Of a stretch of DNA of 38,101 bases, positions 8,200 through 16,047 are shown piece by piece; position 1 is the stretch's first letter, and each line of letters starts with the position of its first letter. The position numbers were made by a program, and so were the translations under genes. The stretch is taken from positions 1 to 38,101 of the forward strand of contig JADIMJ010000086.1 in NCBI GenBank assembly GCA_017694835.1, in the 5' to 3' direction. This DNA comes from Candidatus Cryptobacteroides gallistercoris (GTDB taxonomy: Bacteria; Bacteroidota; Bacteroidia; Bacteroidales; UBA932). The notes under the pieces are model-generated. The model had not been told where the DNA came from and did no database searches. It worked only from the letters and a program-made list of their open reading frames with translations.

Positions 8200-9270
8200 T
8201 CAGCAGCATCTGAGCACTCCCGGAAGTTCCGGTTTGAGCAGGTCCTTGTGGTTCAGCCCCTCATATTTCCTTTTCGGGTCATATTCTATTCCCATCTTGT
8301 CAAGAAGCGGCTCGACTGCGACCTGATGCAGCTGCAGCCCGAGGTCCCACGGGTCATATCCGAGCACGAGGCCTGCGACTTCCTCGTAAGTGAAGACCGG
8401 GATACCGTACCCGTTCTCACCGTAGGTCTTGCCTTCCATCTCCGCGATTGCGTACTGCCACCTGTCCATAAAGTACGGGCATCCCGGACAGTTGGTGATG
8501 ATCATGTCAGGATGGTAAGGCTCCATGGACTCGAATTTCTTGTGGGTGTTGGAGATTGAATAGCCCCTGTTGGCCTTGACATGGTATTGCCTGAAGCCGT
8601 AGCCGCAGCAGTGGCGCCTCTCCGGGTAGTCAATCACATTGCCTCCCCAGGCCTCGACCATTCCGCAGAGCACATACGGGTATTCGGCCCCTCCGACGCC
8701 CTTGGACGGGAACATCTTGGAGTAATGGCAGCCGATGTGCTCGACGACCTTGAGCGGCTCTCCTGTATTCTTGTTTATCAGGCGGTATTTCGCCCTTTCC
8801 GCGATGAGGTTCCTGTATTTGTAGATGAGGTCACTTGCATGCGCCACATATTTCGGCTTGTTGAATTCCCTGCGGCAGGCCTTCCAGAGCAGTTCCCTGA
8901 TCTTTGCCTCAAGCTCCGGGAACTCGTTCCATGTCTCGAGGATTTCGATGTAGTTTCCGAAGGAGGTGATGCATGATGCCACATAATTCTCATATCCGGC
9001 TTCTGTCATAAGGGCGAACTGCCTTGCCACGATGGTCATCACCGTCTCCTGCGGGATGGTGTCGCAGTGATACGCTATGCCTCCGCATGTAGTGTGGCTT
9101 GCGCTTTCGTAGAAGTCCTTCTTGAGCACATTGCGGCATATCTCCATGAACATCTTTTCCGCTCCCGGGAAAAAATTCTGCCTGATGCAGCTCCTCACAT
9201 AATACCAGCGGTCATCGGGAATCTCTTTCTGATAATCCGCCCATATCTTCTGTTTTCCTTGATAAATCAT
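8200..9270 (-). CDS. hdrB: HdrB-like CCG-domain subunit with one degenerate CCG module
   Basis: A 356-residue cytosolic HdrB-type protein, the subunit carrying the sulfur-active non-cubane clusters in heterodisulfide reductases. The C-terminal CCG module is complete: Cys181, then Cys221-Cys222, then Cys261 and Cys264 (NCPGCP). The N-terminal module is broken: the usual PGC is PGA (residues 35-37), the CC pair is reduced to TTCGG (Cys62) and the closing CxxC reads CITS (Cys100). It can therefore hold at most one canonical non-cubane cluster. The chain ends with two cysteines (355-356). It is longer than methanogen HdrB (about 290). It lies 24 bases after the HdrC-like gene, as in hdrCB pairs elsewhere. 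Confidence 0.85.
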   Translation of the reverse strand: MIYQGKQKIWADYQKEIPDDRWYYVRSCIRQNFFPGAEKMFMEICRNVLKKDFYESASHTTCGGIAYHCDTIPQETVMTIVARQFALMTEAGYENYVASCITSFGNYIEILETWNEFPELEAKIRELLWKACRREFNKPKYVAHASDLIYKYRNLIAERAKYRLINKNTGEPLKVVEHIGCHYSKMFPSKGVGGAEYPYVLCGMVEAWGGNVIDYPERRHCCGYGFRQYHVKANRGYSISNTHKKFESMEPYHPDMIITNCPGCPYFMDRWQYAIAEMEGKTYGENGYGIPVFTYEEVAGLVLGYDPWDLGLQLHQVAVEPLLDKMGIEYDPKRKYEGLNHKDLLKPELPGVLRCC

Positions 9271-9294
9271 GATTCTGTCTTTTTCTGTCAGAGG

Positions 9295-9999
9295 CTATTC
9301 CTCTTCACCGTTGAGATGTCCGGGGGAGATATGGGTGAATGTCTCTTCGAAATATTCGTCCATGTCCATCCCCATCTCGGCTGCCTTTTCCTCTGAAAAT
9401 CTGTTCACCGCCTCGATTCTTTCGGTGCCTCCCGTCACGTCGAAGATGCTCTTCAGCTCGTCGAGTGATTCCTGCGGGATTTTCCTCAGGATTCCCGGGC
9501 CTTCTCCCTTGAAATTCGCGCCGACCCTGGCAAAGGTGTCTTCCTTGTGCTCCAGATGCCATTTCATGACTGGTCCGGATTCCACATGGTCTTCCCATCT
9601 GAATGTGTCCGGATAGACGCAATATCCGTAGTTGAGTATGTTGCCGGTGAGAATTTTTGTCAGAGGATACAGCTGCCGCCCCTTTTCCGAGCACACGAAG
9701 TACCCCAGCCTGGCGGACAGGTTGCGGAGTGCCATGATGACAAGCCCCGGGGCATTTTTCCTCGGACATCTCGTAACGCAGGACATGCATTCCCCGCAGT
9801 ACCAGATCACATCGCTCTTGAGCAGTTTCTCGATTTCTGCATCGTCCTTGCTCTGGACGATGTCAACAATCTTTCTGGGGTCGTATTTATAGAATTCGGC
9901 AGCAGGACAGATGGCAGTGCAGGTCCCGCAGTTGATGCAGGTCTTGAGTCCCTCCCTGACCCTGTAGTCCCTGGCCAGTTCATCGTAAAGTTTACCCAT
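9295..9999 (-). CDS. hdrC: HdrC-like 2x[4Fe-4S] subunit (first gene of the operon)
   Basis: A 234-residue iron-sulfur protein with CINCGTCTAICP (Cys21, 24, 27, 31) and CGECMSCVTRCP (Cys68, 71, 74, 78), followed by a helical region and an acidic C-terminal tail of about 100 residues not found in minimal HdrC. In Hdr complexes HdrC passes electrons between HdrA and HdrB. The ATG at 9999 lies about 30 bases downstream of a matching -7 element on the minus strand, so this is the promoter-proximal gene of the seven-gene run ending with the MscS channel. Confidence 0.9.
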   Translation of the reverse strand: MGKLYDELARDYRVREGLKTCINCGTCTAICPAAEFYKYDPRKIVDIVQSKDDAEIEKLLKSDVIWYCGECMSCVTRCPRKNAPGLVIMALRNLSARLGYFVCSEKGRQLYPLTKILTGNILNYGYCVYPDTFRWEDHVESGPVMKWHLEHKEDTFARVGANFKGEGPGILRKIPQESLDELKSIFDVTGGTERIEAVNRFSEEKAAEMGMDMDEYFEETFTHISPGHLNGEEE

Positions 10000-10029
10000 T
10001 TTTTACTGTTTGTAGTACACGTAATTTTG

Positions 10030-10037
10030 CAAAGTTA
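10030..10037 (-). promoter_or_regulatory. -7 element for the Hdr/cysteate synthase operon
   Basis: On the minus strand this reads TAACTTTG, a full match to TAnnTTTG. Transcription would start about 23 bases before the HdrC-like ATG at 9999. I see no clear TTG at the -33 position, so the promoter may be weak or need an activator. Confidence 0.5.
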
Positions 10038-10099
10038 TAAAAAATATCGTCTGAATTTTCGTTTTTTCCCAATGTTCACATGAATTTCAAAATTTACGC

Positions 10100-10107
10100 T
10101 AATTTTG
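10100..10107 (+). promoter_or_regulatory. -7 element for nfeD
   Basis: TAATTTTG matches TAnnTTTG; the -33 region has only a partial TTG-like sequence near 10074-10077. A start near 10114 would place only 7 bases before a possible TTG start at 10121, but about 16 before the ATG at 10130, favouring the ATG. It is divergent from the Hdr operon promoter, with about 60 bases between the two -7 elements. Confidence 0.5.
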
Positions 10108-10129
10108 CATAAGGCAAAAGTTGGATTAT

Positions 10130-11524
10130 ATGAAAAGACTTCACTTCTTCGCATCGCTGGTGCTGACGGCCGTACTGCTTTGTCTGCCGTCCGTGGACTC
10201 CATTGCATCAGAGAAGGTTTTCTTCCGCATAAGGCTTGACGCGGACATTGACAGGGCGGCGGAAAGGCTGGTGACAAAGGGGCTTGAAAGGGCCCGTGAA
10301 GCCGGGGCCGACTACATCATTCTTGACCTCGACACATACGGGGGTGCGGTCGATGCCGCGGACAGCATAAGGAGTGCGATTCTCCAGTGTCCGATTCCCG
10401 TGGTTGCCTTCATCAATCTTCAGGCGGCGTCAGCCGGAGCGCTGATCAGCATTGCGTGCGATTCGATTTATATGAAGCCGGGCAGTTCGATAGGTGCAGC
10501 GACGGTGGTGGACCAGACAGGGAAGGTGATGCCGGACAAATACCAGTCGTTCATGCGTGGAATGATGCGGTCAACTGCCGAGGTGACAGGCAGGAACCCG
10601 GAACTCGCAGAGGCAATGGTCGACACGGCCGATGTCCTGAGCATGACACCGGAGGAAGCCGTCAAGGCCGGCTTCTGCGAGGGCATATGCTCAAGCCCCG
10701 ATGAAGTTGCCGCGATGGTCTTGCAGGCGGGGAGCAGCGCGGCCGGAGGCGGGACAGGGACCGGTGAAGGCTCGGAATACGGAATGCATTATCCGGGATA
10801 CAGGATTGAAAACCTGCAGCTGACCTGGATTGAGAAACTGGTGCAGATTCTTCTCAATCCGATTCTCCAGTCAATATTCCTGATGATGATTATAGGGGGA
10901 ATCTATGTTGAAATCAGGACTCCGGGCATCGGTCTGCCTCTTGTTACTGCCGTGGTCGGAGCCCTGCTGTATTTCTCTCCTCTCTATGCCGAGAATCTCG
11001 CCCAGAACTGGGAGATACTCCTGTTCGTCATAGGGCTGATATTGATAGGACTGGAAATCTTTGTCATCCCCGGATTCGGTGTCACGGGCATCACGGGCAT
11101 CATTGCCGTGGTCGTCGCGCTTGCATTCGCCATGGTGGACAATGAACTGCTGTTCAAGGGAGACGGGACCATCGACCTTGCGCCTGTCCTTATGCCCGTC
11201 GGGATAGTGATTATTTCGGCTTTCGTCGGCCTGACGGGAGGAGTGCTTCTTGTCCGCAGGCTGTATTCGACCCGGCCGTTCGACTATATAGCGCTCCGCA
11301 AGTCACTTGACGAGAAAGACGGCTATGTCGGGGTGACTCAGGTGAACGGCGGGATGAAAGGCCGTGAAGCAAAGGTATTTGCGGACATGATGCCGTCGGG
11401 CAAAGTCATCTGTGACGGACGCATCTACGAGGCGACGATGACCTATGGCTTCGCGGTCAGGGGAGAGACGGTAAGAGTCGTCCGGACAGAACAGGGCCGC
11501 CTGTACTGTGAAAAAATCGTCTGA
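10130..11524 (+). CDS. nfeD: NfeD-family membrane-bound serine protease
   Basis: A 464-residue full-length NfeD (ClpP-class membrane protease, 'nodulation efficiency' family), thought to cleave membrane-associated substrates and act with stomatin-like proteins. It has a signal peptide (residues about 1-27), a ClpP/crotonase-fold protease domain with the Ser-Lys pair Ser101 (QAASAGA) and Lys137 (MPDKYQS), then a block of four or so membrane helices (about residues 240-390), and a C-terminal NfeD OB-fold domain (DGYVGVTQVNGG...). A TTG three codons upstream is the only alternative start. No stomatin/SPFH gene is adjacent, unlike many nfeD loci. It converges with rlmD, 52 bases apart. Confidence 0.93.
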   Translation: MKRLHFFASLVLTAVLLCLPSVDSIASEKVFFRIRLDADIDRAAERLVTKGLERAREAGADYIILDLDTYGGAVDAADSIRSAILQCPIPVVAFINLQAASAGALISIACDSIYMKPGSSIGAATVVDQTGKVMPDKYQSFMRGMMRSTAEVTGRNPELAEAMVDTADVLSMTPEEAVKAGFCEGICSSPDEVAAMVLQAGSSAAGGGTGTGEGSEYGMHYPGYRIENLQLTWIEKLVQILLNPILQSIFLMMIIGGIYVEIRTPGIGLPLVTAVVGALLYFSPLYAENLAQNWEILLFVIGLILIGLEIFVIPGFGVTGITGIIAVVVALAFAMVDNELLFKGDGTIDLAPVLMPVGIVIISAFVGLTGGVLLVRRLYSTRPFDYIALRKSLDEKDGYVGVTQVNGGMKGREAKVFADMMPSGKVICDGRIYEATMTYGFAVRGETVRVVRTEQGRLYCEKIV

Positions 11525-11576
11525 AGTCAGAAACTGCCTGAAGTCGGGAAATGCTCTGATGTCTGCTGAAAATGCC

Positions 11577-12983
11577 CTAAAGGCGCTCCAGTGCCACCAC
11601 ATTCTCCACATGGTGGGTGTGCGGGAACATGTCCACAGGCCTTACCGCAGTGATGCGGTATTTGGCGCAGAGTATCGCCAGATCCCTTGCCTGTGATGCC
11701 GGATTGCAGCTGACATACACTATTCTGGCCGGCTCTGCCTCAAGAATCACTTCAGCCACATCGGGATGGATTCCGGCCCTCGGCGGGTCGAGGATTATGA
11801 CATCCGGACGTCCGTGGACGGAGATGAAGTCCCCGGTGAGGATATCCTTCATGTCCCCGGCGAAAAATTCGCAGTTTGCGATGCCGTTGGCTTCGGCATT
11901 GATTTTCGCGTCGGCTATTGCTTCCGGTACATATTCGATGCCTATCACTTTGGATGCCTTCGAAGAGACGAACTGCGCTATGGTCCCTGTGCCGGTATAA
12001 AGGTCATAGACAAGTTCTTTTCCGCTGAGTCCCGCAAATTCCCTCGCAGTGCAGTAGAGCCTGTAGGCCTGCCCTGCATTTGTCTGGTAGAATGACTTGG
12101 GGCCGATCTTGAACCTGAGTCCCTCCATTTCCTCATATACCGCCTCCTGCCCCTTGTAGAGTATGCATTCCTGGTCCGCAATCGAATCGTTCGGCTTGCC
12201 GTTTATGACATAATAGACAGAAACGATTTCAGGAAACTTCGCCGCCACTGCGTCCAGCAGGTCTTCCCGGGCCTTCTCGTCTTCGTGGTAGAAGCAGACT
12301 GTAAGCATCACTTCACCTTTTTCTGTAGTGCGGATGAACATGTTCCGCAGGAAGCCCCGGTGCTCCCGGATGTCGAAGAATTCCAGTCCGTGTGCCAGGG
12401 CATATTCCTTTATGAACAGCCTTATGCCGTTGGACGGGTCTTTCTGAAGCCAGCAGTGACTGATGTCAAGGACTTTGTCGAAGAAACGCCCGACATGGAA
12501 ACCGAGCCCGCATCTTTCCCGGGGGGAAAGGGCCTCCGGGTCTTCGGCAGAATCAATCCATCTTCTGCTGGAGAATGTGAATTCCAGTTTGTTGCGGTAG
12601 TATACAGTCTTTTCCGACGGTATTATGGGCTGGATTTCAGGCACATCGAGATGTCCGATGCGGACCAGCTGGTCGTATACCTGCTGCTGCTTCGCCTCAA
12701 GCTGCATGCTGTAGGGAAGAGGCTGCCATTTGCATCCTCCGCATGTGCCGAAATGGCTGCAGAACGGCTCGAGCCTGTCGGGAGAAGGCTCCACCATGCG
12801 CATGATGAAGCCTTCCATGTAATTTTTTTTCTTTTTGGTCACTTTCACGTCCACAATGTCTCCGGGAACGGCGAACTGGACGAAAAGAACCGTGCCGTCT
12901 ATCCTTGCAAGGGCCTTGCCTTCGGCTGCAACGGCCTCTATTCTCACATTCTCGAGTATGATGTCCTTTTTCTTCCTTGACAT
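11577..12983 (-). CDS. rlmD: 23S rRNA (uracil-5-)-methyltransferase, RlmD/RumA type
   Basis: A 468-residue S-adenosylmethionine-dependent RNA m5U methyltransferase. An N-terminal TRAM domain (about 1-63) is followed by the [4Fe-4S] ligands Cys75-x5-Cys81-x2-Cys84 and Cys177, then the methyltransferase domain with the DLYTGTGTIAQF SAM loop, the IILDPPRAG motif and the catalytic cysteine in VYVSCNP near the C-terminus. These match RlmD/RumA. The exact target uridine (1939 or 747 type) cannot be told from sequence alone. It lies 42 bases downstream of the Na/phosphate symporter gene on the same strand and may be co-transcribed with it. Confidence 0.93.
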   Translation of the reverse strand: MSRKKKDIILENVRIEAVAAEGKALARIDGTVLFVQFAVPGDIVDVKVTKKKKNYMEGFIMRMVEPSPDRLEPFCSHFGTCGGCKWQPLPYSMQLEAKQQQVYDQLVRIGHLDVPEIQPIIPSEKTVYYRNKLEFTFSSRRWIDSAEDPEALSPRERCGLGFHVGRFFDKVLDISHCWLQKDPSNGIRLFIKEYALAHGLEFFDIREHRGFLRNMFIRTTEKGEVMLTVCFYHEDEKAREDLLDAVAAKFPEIVSVYYVINGKPNDSIADQECILYKGQEAVYEEMEGLRFKIGPKSFYQTNAGQAYRLYCTAREFAGLSGKELVYDLYTGTGTIAQFVSSKASKVIGIEYVPEAIADAKINAEANGIANCEFFAGDMKDILTGDFISVHGRPDVIILDPPRAGIHPDVAEVILEAEPARIVYVSCNPASQARDLAILCAKYRITAVRPVDMFPHTHHVENVVALERL

Positions 12984-13025
12984 GATTTCACAGTATCTGT
13001 ATTCCTGAACTTGTCTCCGCCGGCT

Positions 13026-14753
13026 CTATTCCCTGGACTTTACAAGCGCCTGGGAGACATTTATCATGAAGTCGCCCATCGTCTCGAGCTCAGACAGGAT
13101 GTCCATGTAGTAGACGCTTGTCTGATAGTTCTTGCCGTCGTGCTCGATGTTGACGATTTCCTCTTCGCGGAGATTGTTCCTCATCTCATTGATGTCCTGC
13201 TCGGCGTCATATGCGTTGGAAATGTCCTTGAGAGAGCCGTATCCGGCGTTCAGATTGGCAATCATGACCTCGTACGCCTTGTCTACACGGTCCGTCATGA
13301 GGGTGAGGGTGCGTATTTCCTCTTTGTCGAAGACTTTACCGTGGGCATTCTTCCTGGACAGGATGCGGCTTATGGCCTCTCCTGAATCTCCGAGGCTCTC
13401 GAGTTCGCTGATGATTTTGTACATTGACCGGATCTGGGCCTTGGAGTCCCCGCTGATGTCCTCCTTGGAAAGCGAATTCATGAAGGAGGCTATTTCATAT
13501 TCTATTCTGTCCGAGATTTCCTCGTATTTGACGAGTTTCTGACGGTATTCCTCAAATTTCTCAGGATCCTGCTCGTTGATTGCACTCTTTACGTATCCCA
13601 GTCCTTTTCTCGATATTTCCGCAAAATGCACGATTTCCTTCATGGCCTGCTCAATGGCCATTTCCGCCGTGGCAACATGGCCTGCATTGATGTACTTGAG
13701 CTTGAAATTCTCCTCTTCCGGCTTTGAAGGGCTCTTGATGATCCACATCACTGCCTTGACAATCCATGGGATGAACCATATGAGAATGCAGGTGTTGATG
13801 AGGTTGAACATCGTGTGCAGCATGGAAACGCCGTAGAGTGCAGCCGTGGATGCCTCCGTCTGTTCTCCTCCCAGCTCGCCTACGAATGAGGTGGTGGTCG
13901 GGTCAGGATAGCCCAGCAGCGTGATGATTTTGCCGATGAAGGCAAGGAACGGCTTGAAAAGCGCCAGGGCCCAGATTACGCCGGTGATATTGAACAGCGT
14001 ATGGGCTATGGCAGCGCGCTTGGCCTGCGCATTTCCGACGGCGGCCGCTATGTTGGCCGTGATGGTTGTGCCGATGTTTTCGCCGAGCACCATCGCCGCC
14101 GCCATCTCGAACGGAATCCAGCCCATGTTCAGCATTATGAGGGTGAGGGCGACTGTAGCGCTCGAAGACTGGAGGACAAGGGTGAGAAGAGTGCCGAAGG
14201 CAAGGAATATGAGCACTGACCCGAACCCGAAGCCTGTCCATCTCGAGATGAATGAAAGCACCTCAGGGTGTGTCTCGAGGTCAGGCACGGACTCTTTCAT
14301 GAATGAGAGCCCGAGGAACAGCAGGGCAAATCCGATGATGAATTCCCCGATGTTCTTGGTCCGGCTCTTCTTGGACATGGAACAGATGAACCCGACTGCC
14401 ATCAGCGGAATGGACAGAACGGATATGTCCATCTTGAATCCGAGGAGGGAAATGAGCCAGGCCGTAACTGTGGTGCCTATGTTCGCTCCCATGATGACGC
14501 CTACGGCCTGGGTCAGTGTCAGAAGGCCTGCATTCACAAAGCCCACGACCATGACGGTGGTGGCGCTTGAAGACTGGATTATGGCTGTGATTCCGAGCCC
14601 TGTAAGCACTCCTTTGACCGGGTTTGAAGTCATTGCAGCCAGGAAGTTTCTCAATTTTTCGCCTGCCGCTTTCTGCAGGCCGGAACTCATGGTGTTCATT
14701 CCGTAGAGAAACATTCCAAGAGCGCCGATCAGAGTCAGAATCTGAAGTACCAT
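13026..14753 (-). CDS. Na+/phosphate symporter with C-terminal PhoU domain
   Basis: A 575-residue NptA/Na_Pi_cotransporter family protein. Two inverted-repeat transport units carry the family signature QSSSATT (residues 60-66) and QSSSAT (195-200), each followed by an (A/E)NIGTT motif (residues 90-94 and the second near 225). About eight to nine hydrophobic segments end near residue 345. The C-terminal 200 residues form a PhoU-like helical domain thought to regulate uptake according to phosphate state. It should import phosphate coupled to sodium. It is separated from the upstream small-protein gene by a terminator-like hairpin, so it probably has its own start region between 14754 and 14785, although I could not find a good -7 match there. 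Confidence 0.93.
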   Translation of the reverse strand: MVLQILTLIGALGMFLYGMNTMSSGLQKAAGEKLRNFLAAMTSNPVKGVLTGLGITAIIQSSSATTVMVVGFVNAGLLTLTQAVGVIMGANIGTTVTAWLISLLGFKMDISVLSIPLMAVGFICSMSKKSRTKNIGEFIIGFALLFLGLSFMKESVPDLETHPEVLSFISRWTGFGFGSVLIFLAFGTLLTLVLQSSSATVALTLIMLNMGWIPFEMAAAMVLGENIGTTITANIAAAVGNAQAKRAAIAHTLFNITGVIWALALFKPFLAFIGKIITLLGYPDPTTTSFVGELGGEQTEASTAALYGVSMLHTMFNLINTCILIWFIPWIVKAVMWIIKSPSKPEEENFKLKYINAGHVATAEMAIEQAMKEIVHFAEISRKGLGYVKSAINEQDPEKFEEYRQKLVKYEEISDRIEYEIASFMNSLSKEDISGDSKAQIRSMYKIISELESLGDSGEAISRILSRKNAHGKVFDKEEIRTLTLMTDRVDKAYEVMIANLNAGYGSLKDISNAYDAEQDINEMRNNLREEEIVNIEHDGKNYQTSVYYMDILSELETMGDFMINVSQALVKSRE

Positions 14754-14785
14754 AATTCAATAATTAGTTGTCAATAAATACAATA

Positions 14786-14815
14786 GGGGAGAACAGACTT
14801 CTGCCCGTTCTCCCC
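14786..14815 (-). terminator. Rho-independent-like terminator after the 148-residue gene
   Basis: A perfect 9-base stem (GGGGAGAAC at 14786-14794, GTTCTCCCC at 14807-14815) encloses a 12-base loop. On the minus strand it follows the stop of the 148-residue gene and runs into a T-rich stretch (TATTGTATTTATTG). It would end transcription before the Na/phosphate symporter gene. Confidence 0.7.
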
Positions 14816-14822
14816 ACAAGGA

Positions 14823-15269
14823 TTATTTTGTAAGCTTTTCAGCCTGCTTCATGTCAATTGTTATATATTCCGTGCACGGCTGGTATCTGTACGGGATGTA
14901 TTCGTACAGGCGGCAGTAGACATGGCCGGTCTTGCTGTTGAAGAACGTGTCAAGCCTCAGCCCGTTGCCCTTGTTCTCCTCGCTGAAGTCAATCTTCTCA
15001 GGGGCGGAGACCATGGCCCTGGATATCGAGTCCTTGCAGTGGGCAGGGAAAAACTTTTCTGTCTTCCTGAATCTTTCCCCGGTTTCCTTGTCCTTGTAGC
15101 CCGTGCGCAATATGAGGGCGAGGACAAGACCTGTGATAATCATGAAGAAACCGAGGACGTTGACTGATGTCGAAGTCGGAAGGAGCACAAGCGTGCATCC
15201 GCCCGCAACCAGTACAATTGAAACTATTATGTCTGTTGCAGAGTGTACTCTGCTGAATTCCTTTTCCAT
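14823..15269 (-). CDS. Small two-helix membrane protein, unknown function
   Basis: A 148-residue protein I do not recognise. Two hydrophobic segments at about residues 13-29 (IVSIVLVAGGCTLVLLP) and 32-54 (NVLGFFMIITGLVLALIL) form a hairpin, so both ends should lie on the same side of the inner membrane. The remaining roughly 90 residues are soluble and charged, with one cysteine (KFFPAHC) and a tyrosine-rich part (YCRLYEYIPYRYQPC). It is followed by a strong terminator hairpin, which supports its being a real gene. It may be co-transcribed with the 137-residue gene 116 bases upstream. Confidence 0.75.
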   Translation of the reverse strand: MEKEFSRVHSATDIIVSIVLVAGGCTLVLLPTSTSVNVLGFFMIITGLVLALILRTGYKDKETGERFRKTEKFFPAHCKDSISRAMVSAPEKIDFSEENKGNGLRLDTFFNSKTGHVYCRLYEYIPYRYQPCTEYITIDMKQAEKLTK

Positions 15270-15325
15270 TTTTTTTTGTCGTTTGTGCCGGCATTTCCCG
15301 GCAACTTTGAATGTTTTTGAAGAAT

Positions 15326-15353
15326 TGTTGTCGTGTTGTGTGTTGTGTGTGTG
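15326..15353. repeat. GT-rich (CA-rich) low-complexity tract
   Basis: The plus strand reads mostly GT/GTT units over 28 bases. On the minus strand it is a CA-rich tract in the leader of the 148-residue gene. The longest pure GT run is only about four units, too short for confident phase variation; an unstructured, ribosome-friendly leader is another reading. Confidence 0.45.
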
Positions 15354-15385
15354 AAATGTATGTCCCTGAATTGGAGTCAGGTCCG

Positions 15386-15799
15386 CTATATCAGCAATTT
15401 CCTCAATATTATCAGATGATGGTCATCGGATTCTGCTCCGGACGGGAACAGTGCCATGCGACTCATGAATCCGTACCGCGACAGAGCGGATGGTTCGGCC
15501 GCCATATTGGCCGGTCCGCCTTCACGGCAGAGATTCTTCACTGAATTCTGTCCTCTCGGGACAGACGGTCCGTTCTGGCTCCTTTCCGTCAGGACCTCGG
15601 TTCTTGCCGAGCCGATGGACGGGCAGTTCCAGTCAATGTATCTTTCCGATGAATTGTCGTTCTGTACAAGCTGTTCCTGCACCGGATTCTGTCCCTTGTG
15701 ATCAGGAACAGCCGGTTTGTCTTTTAAATATATTATGAAGGCTGCGGCGGCCGCGGCAGCTGCGAAAAGGATTTTTCCTATTTTCAGTTTCTTCATCAT
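15386..15799 (-). CDS. Hypothetical small protein with alanine-rich signal anchor
   Basis: A 137-residue predicted protein I do not recognise. The N-terminus is lysine-rich, followed by a hydrophobic alanine run (residues about 10-24, with eight alanines in a row), typical of a signal peptide or single anchor. The rest is polar, rich in serine, asparagine and arginine, with two cysteines and no clear fold. Codon pattern alone would not convince me, but a promoter with both elements in correct spacing (15813-15843) lies directly upstream, which argues for expression. The two ATGs at 15799 and 15796 are equally possible starts. A decayed gene or a frameshifted remnant cannot be excluded. Confidence 0.5.
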   Translation of the reverse strand: MMKKLKIGKILFAAAAAAAAFIIYLKDKPAVPDHKGQNPVQEQLVQNDNSSERYIDWNCPSIGSARTEVLTERSQNGPSVPRGQNSVKNLCREGGPANMAAEPSALSRYGFMSRMALFPSGAESDDHHLIILRKLLI

Positions 15800-15812
15800 A
15801 ATTGCAGGTGCG

Positions 15813-15843
15813 CAAATTTATCCAATAATTCCGACTTCGCAAA
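15813..15843 (-). promoter_or_regulatory. Promoter for the 137-residue gene
   Basis: Read on the minus strand, TTTG (15843-15840) is spaced 19 bases from TAAATTTG (15820-15813). Both elements match the Bacteroidota consensus. The predicted leader before the ATG at 15799 is under 10 bases. Confidence 0.6.
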
Positions 15844-15948
15844 GTTCAGTTTGATTTTATTGTAACATTTGGACATGGAAGGGGATTCCGCCATATCTGC
15901 AAGTTAACATAATATAAATTGTGTGACGAAAATACATATCGGTAAAAG

Positions 15949-15979
15949 TTGGGATAATCCGCCAATATTGATATATTTG
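15949..15979 (+). promoter_or_regulatory. Near-consensus promoter for the lipoprotein/DUF5723 operon
   Basis: TTG at 15949-15951 and TATATTTG at 15972-15979 are separated by 20 bases, a near-ideal housekeeping promoter. The start near 15986 gives a leader of about 60 bases to the ATG at 16048. The 248-base gap 15800-16047 also holds the divergent promoter of the 137-residue gene and nothing else that I can see. Confidence 0.7.
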
Positions 15980-16047
15980 CACCGTGAACTTACTTGTGCC
16001 CGGAAAGTATATTTCTGTTGCAAAAATAATTTGACATTGAAATAAAT

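Noticed and set aside
4935..9999. True CoM-CoB heterodisulfide reductase of methanogenesis
   Set aside because: The flanking genes are all Bacteroidota type, HdrA lacks the bifurcation domains, HdrB has a broken CCG module and no methanogenesis gene is present. Only the subunit families are shared.
13921..14706. Plus-strand open frame of 261 codons opposite the phosphate symporter
   Set aside because: The product is rich in Met, Pro and Arg with no fold; the minus strand encodes both QSSSAT transport repeats intact.
15326..15353. Phase-variable microsatellite
   Set aside because: The GT tract is irregular, with pure runs of only about four units, and lies outside any coding region.
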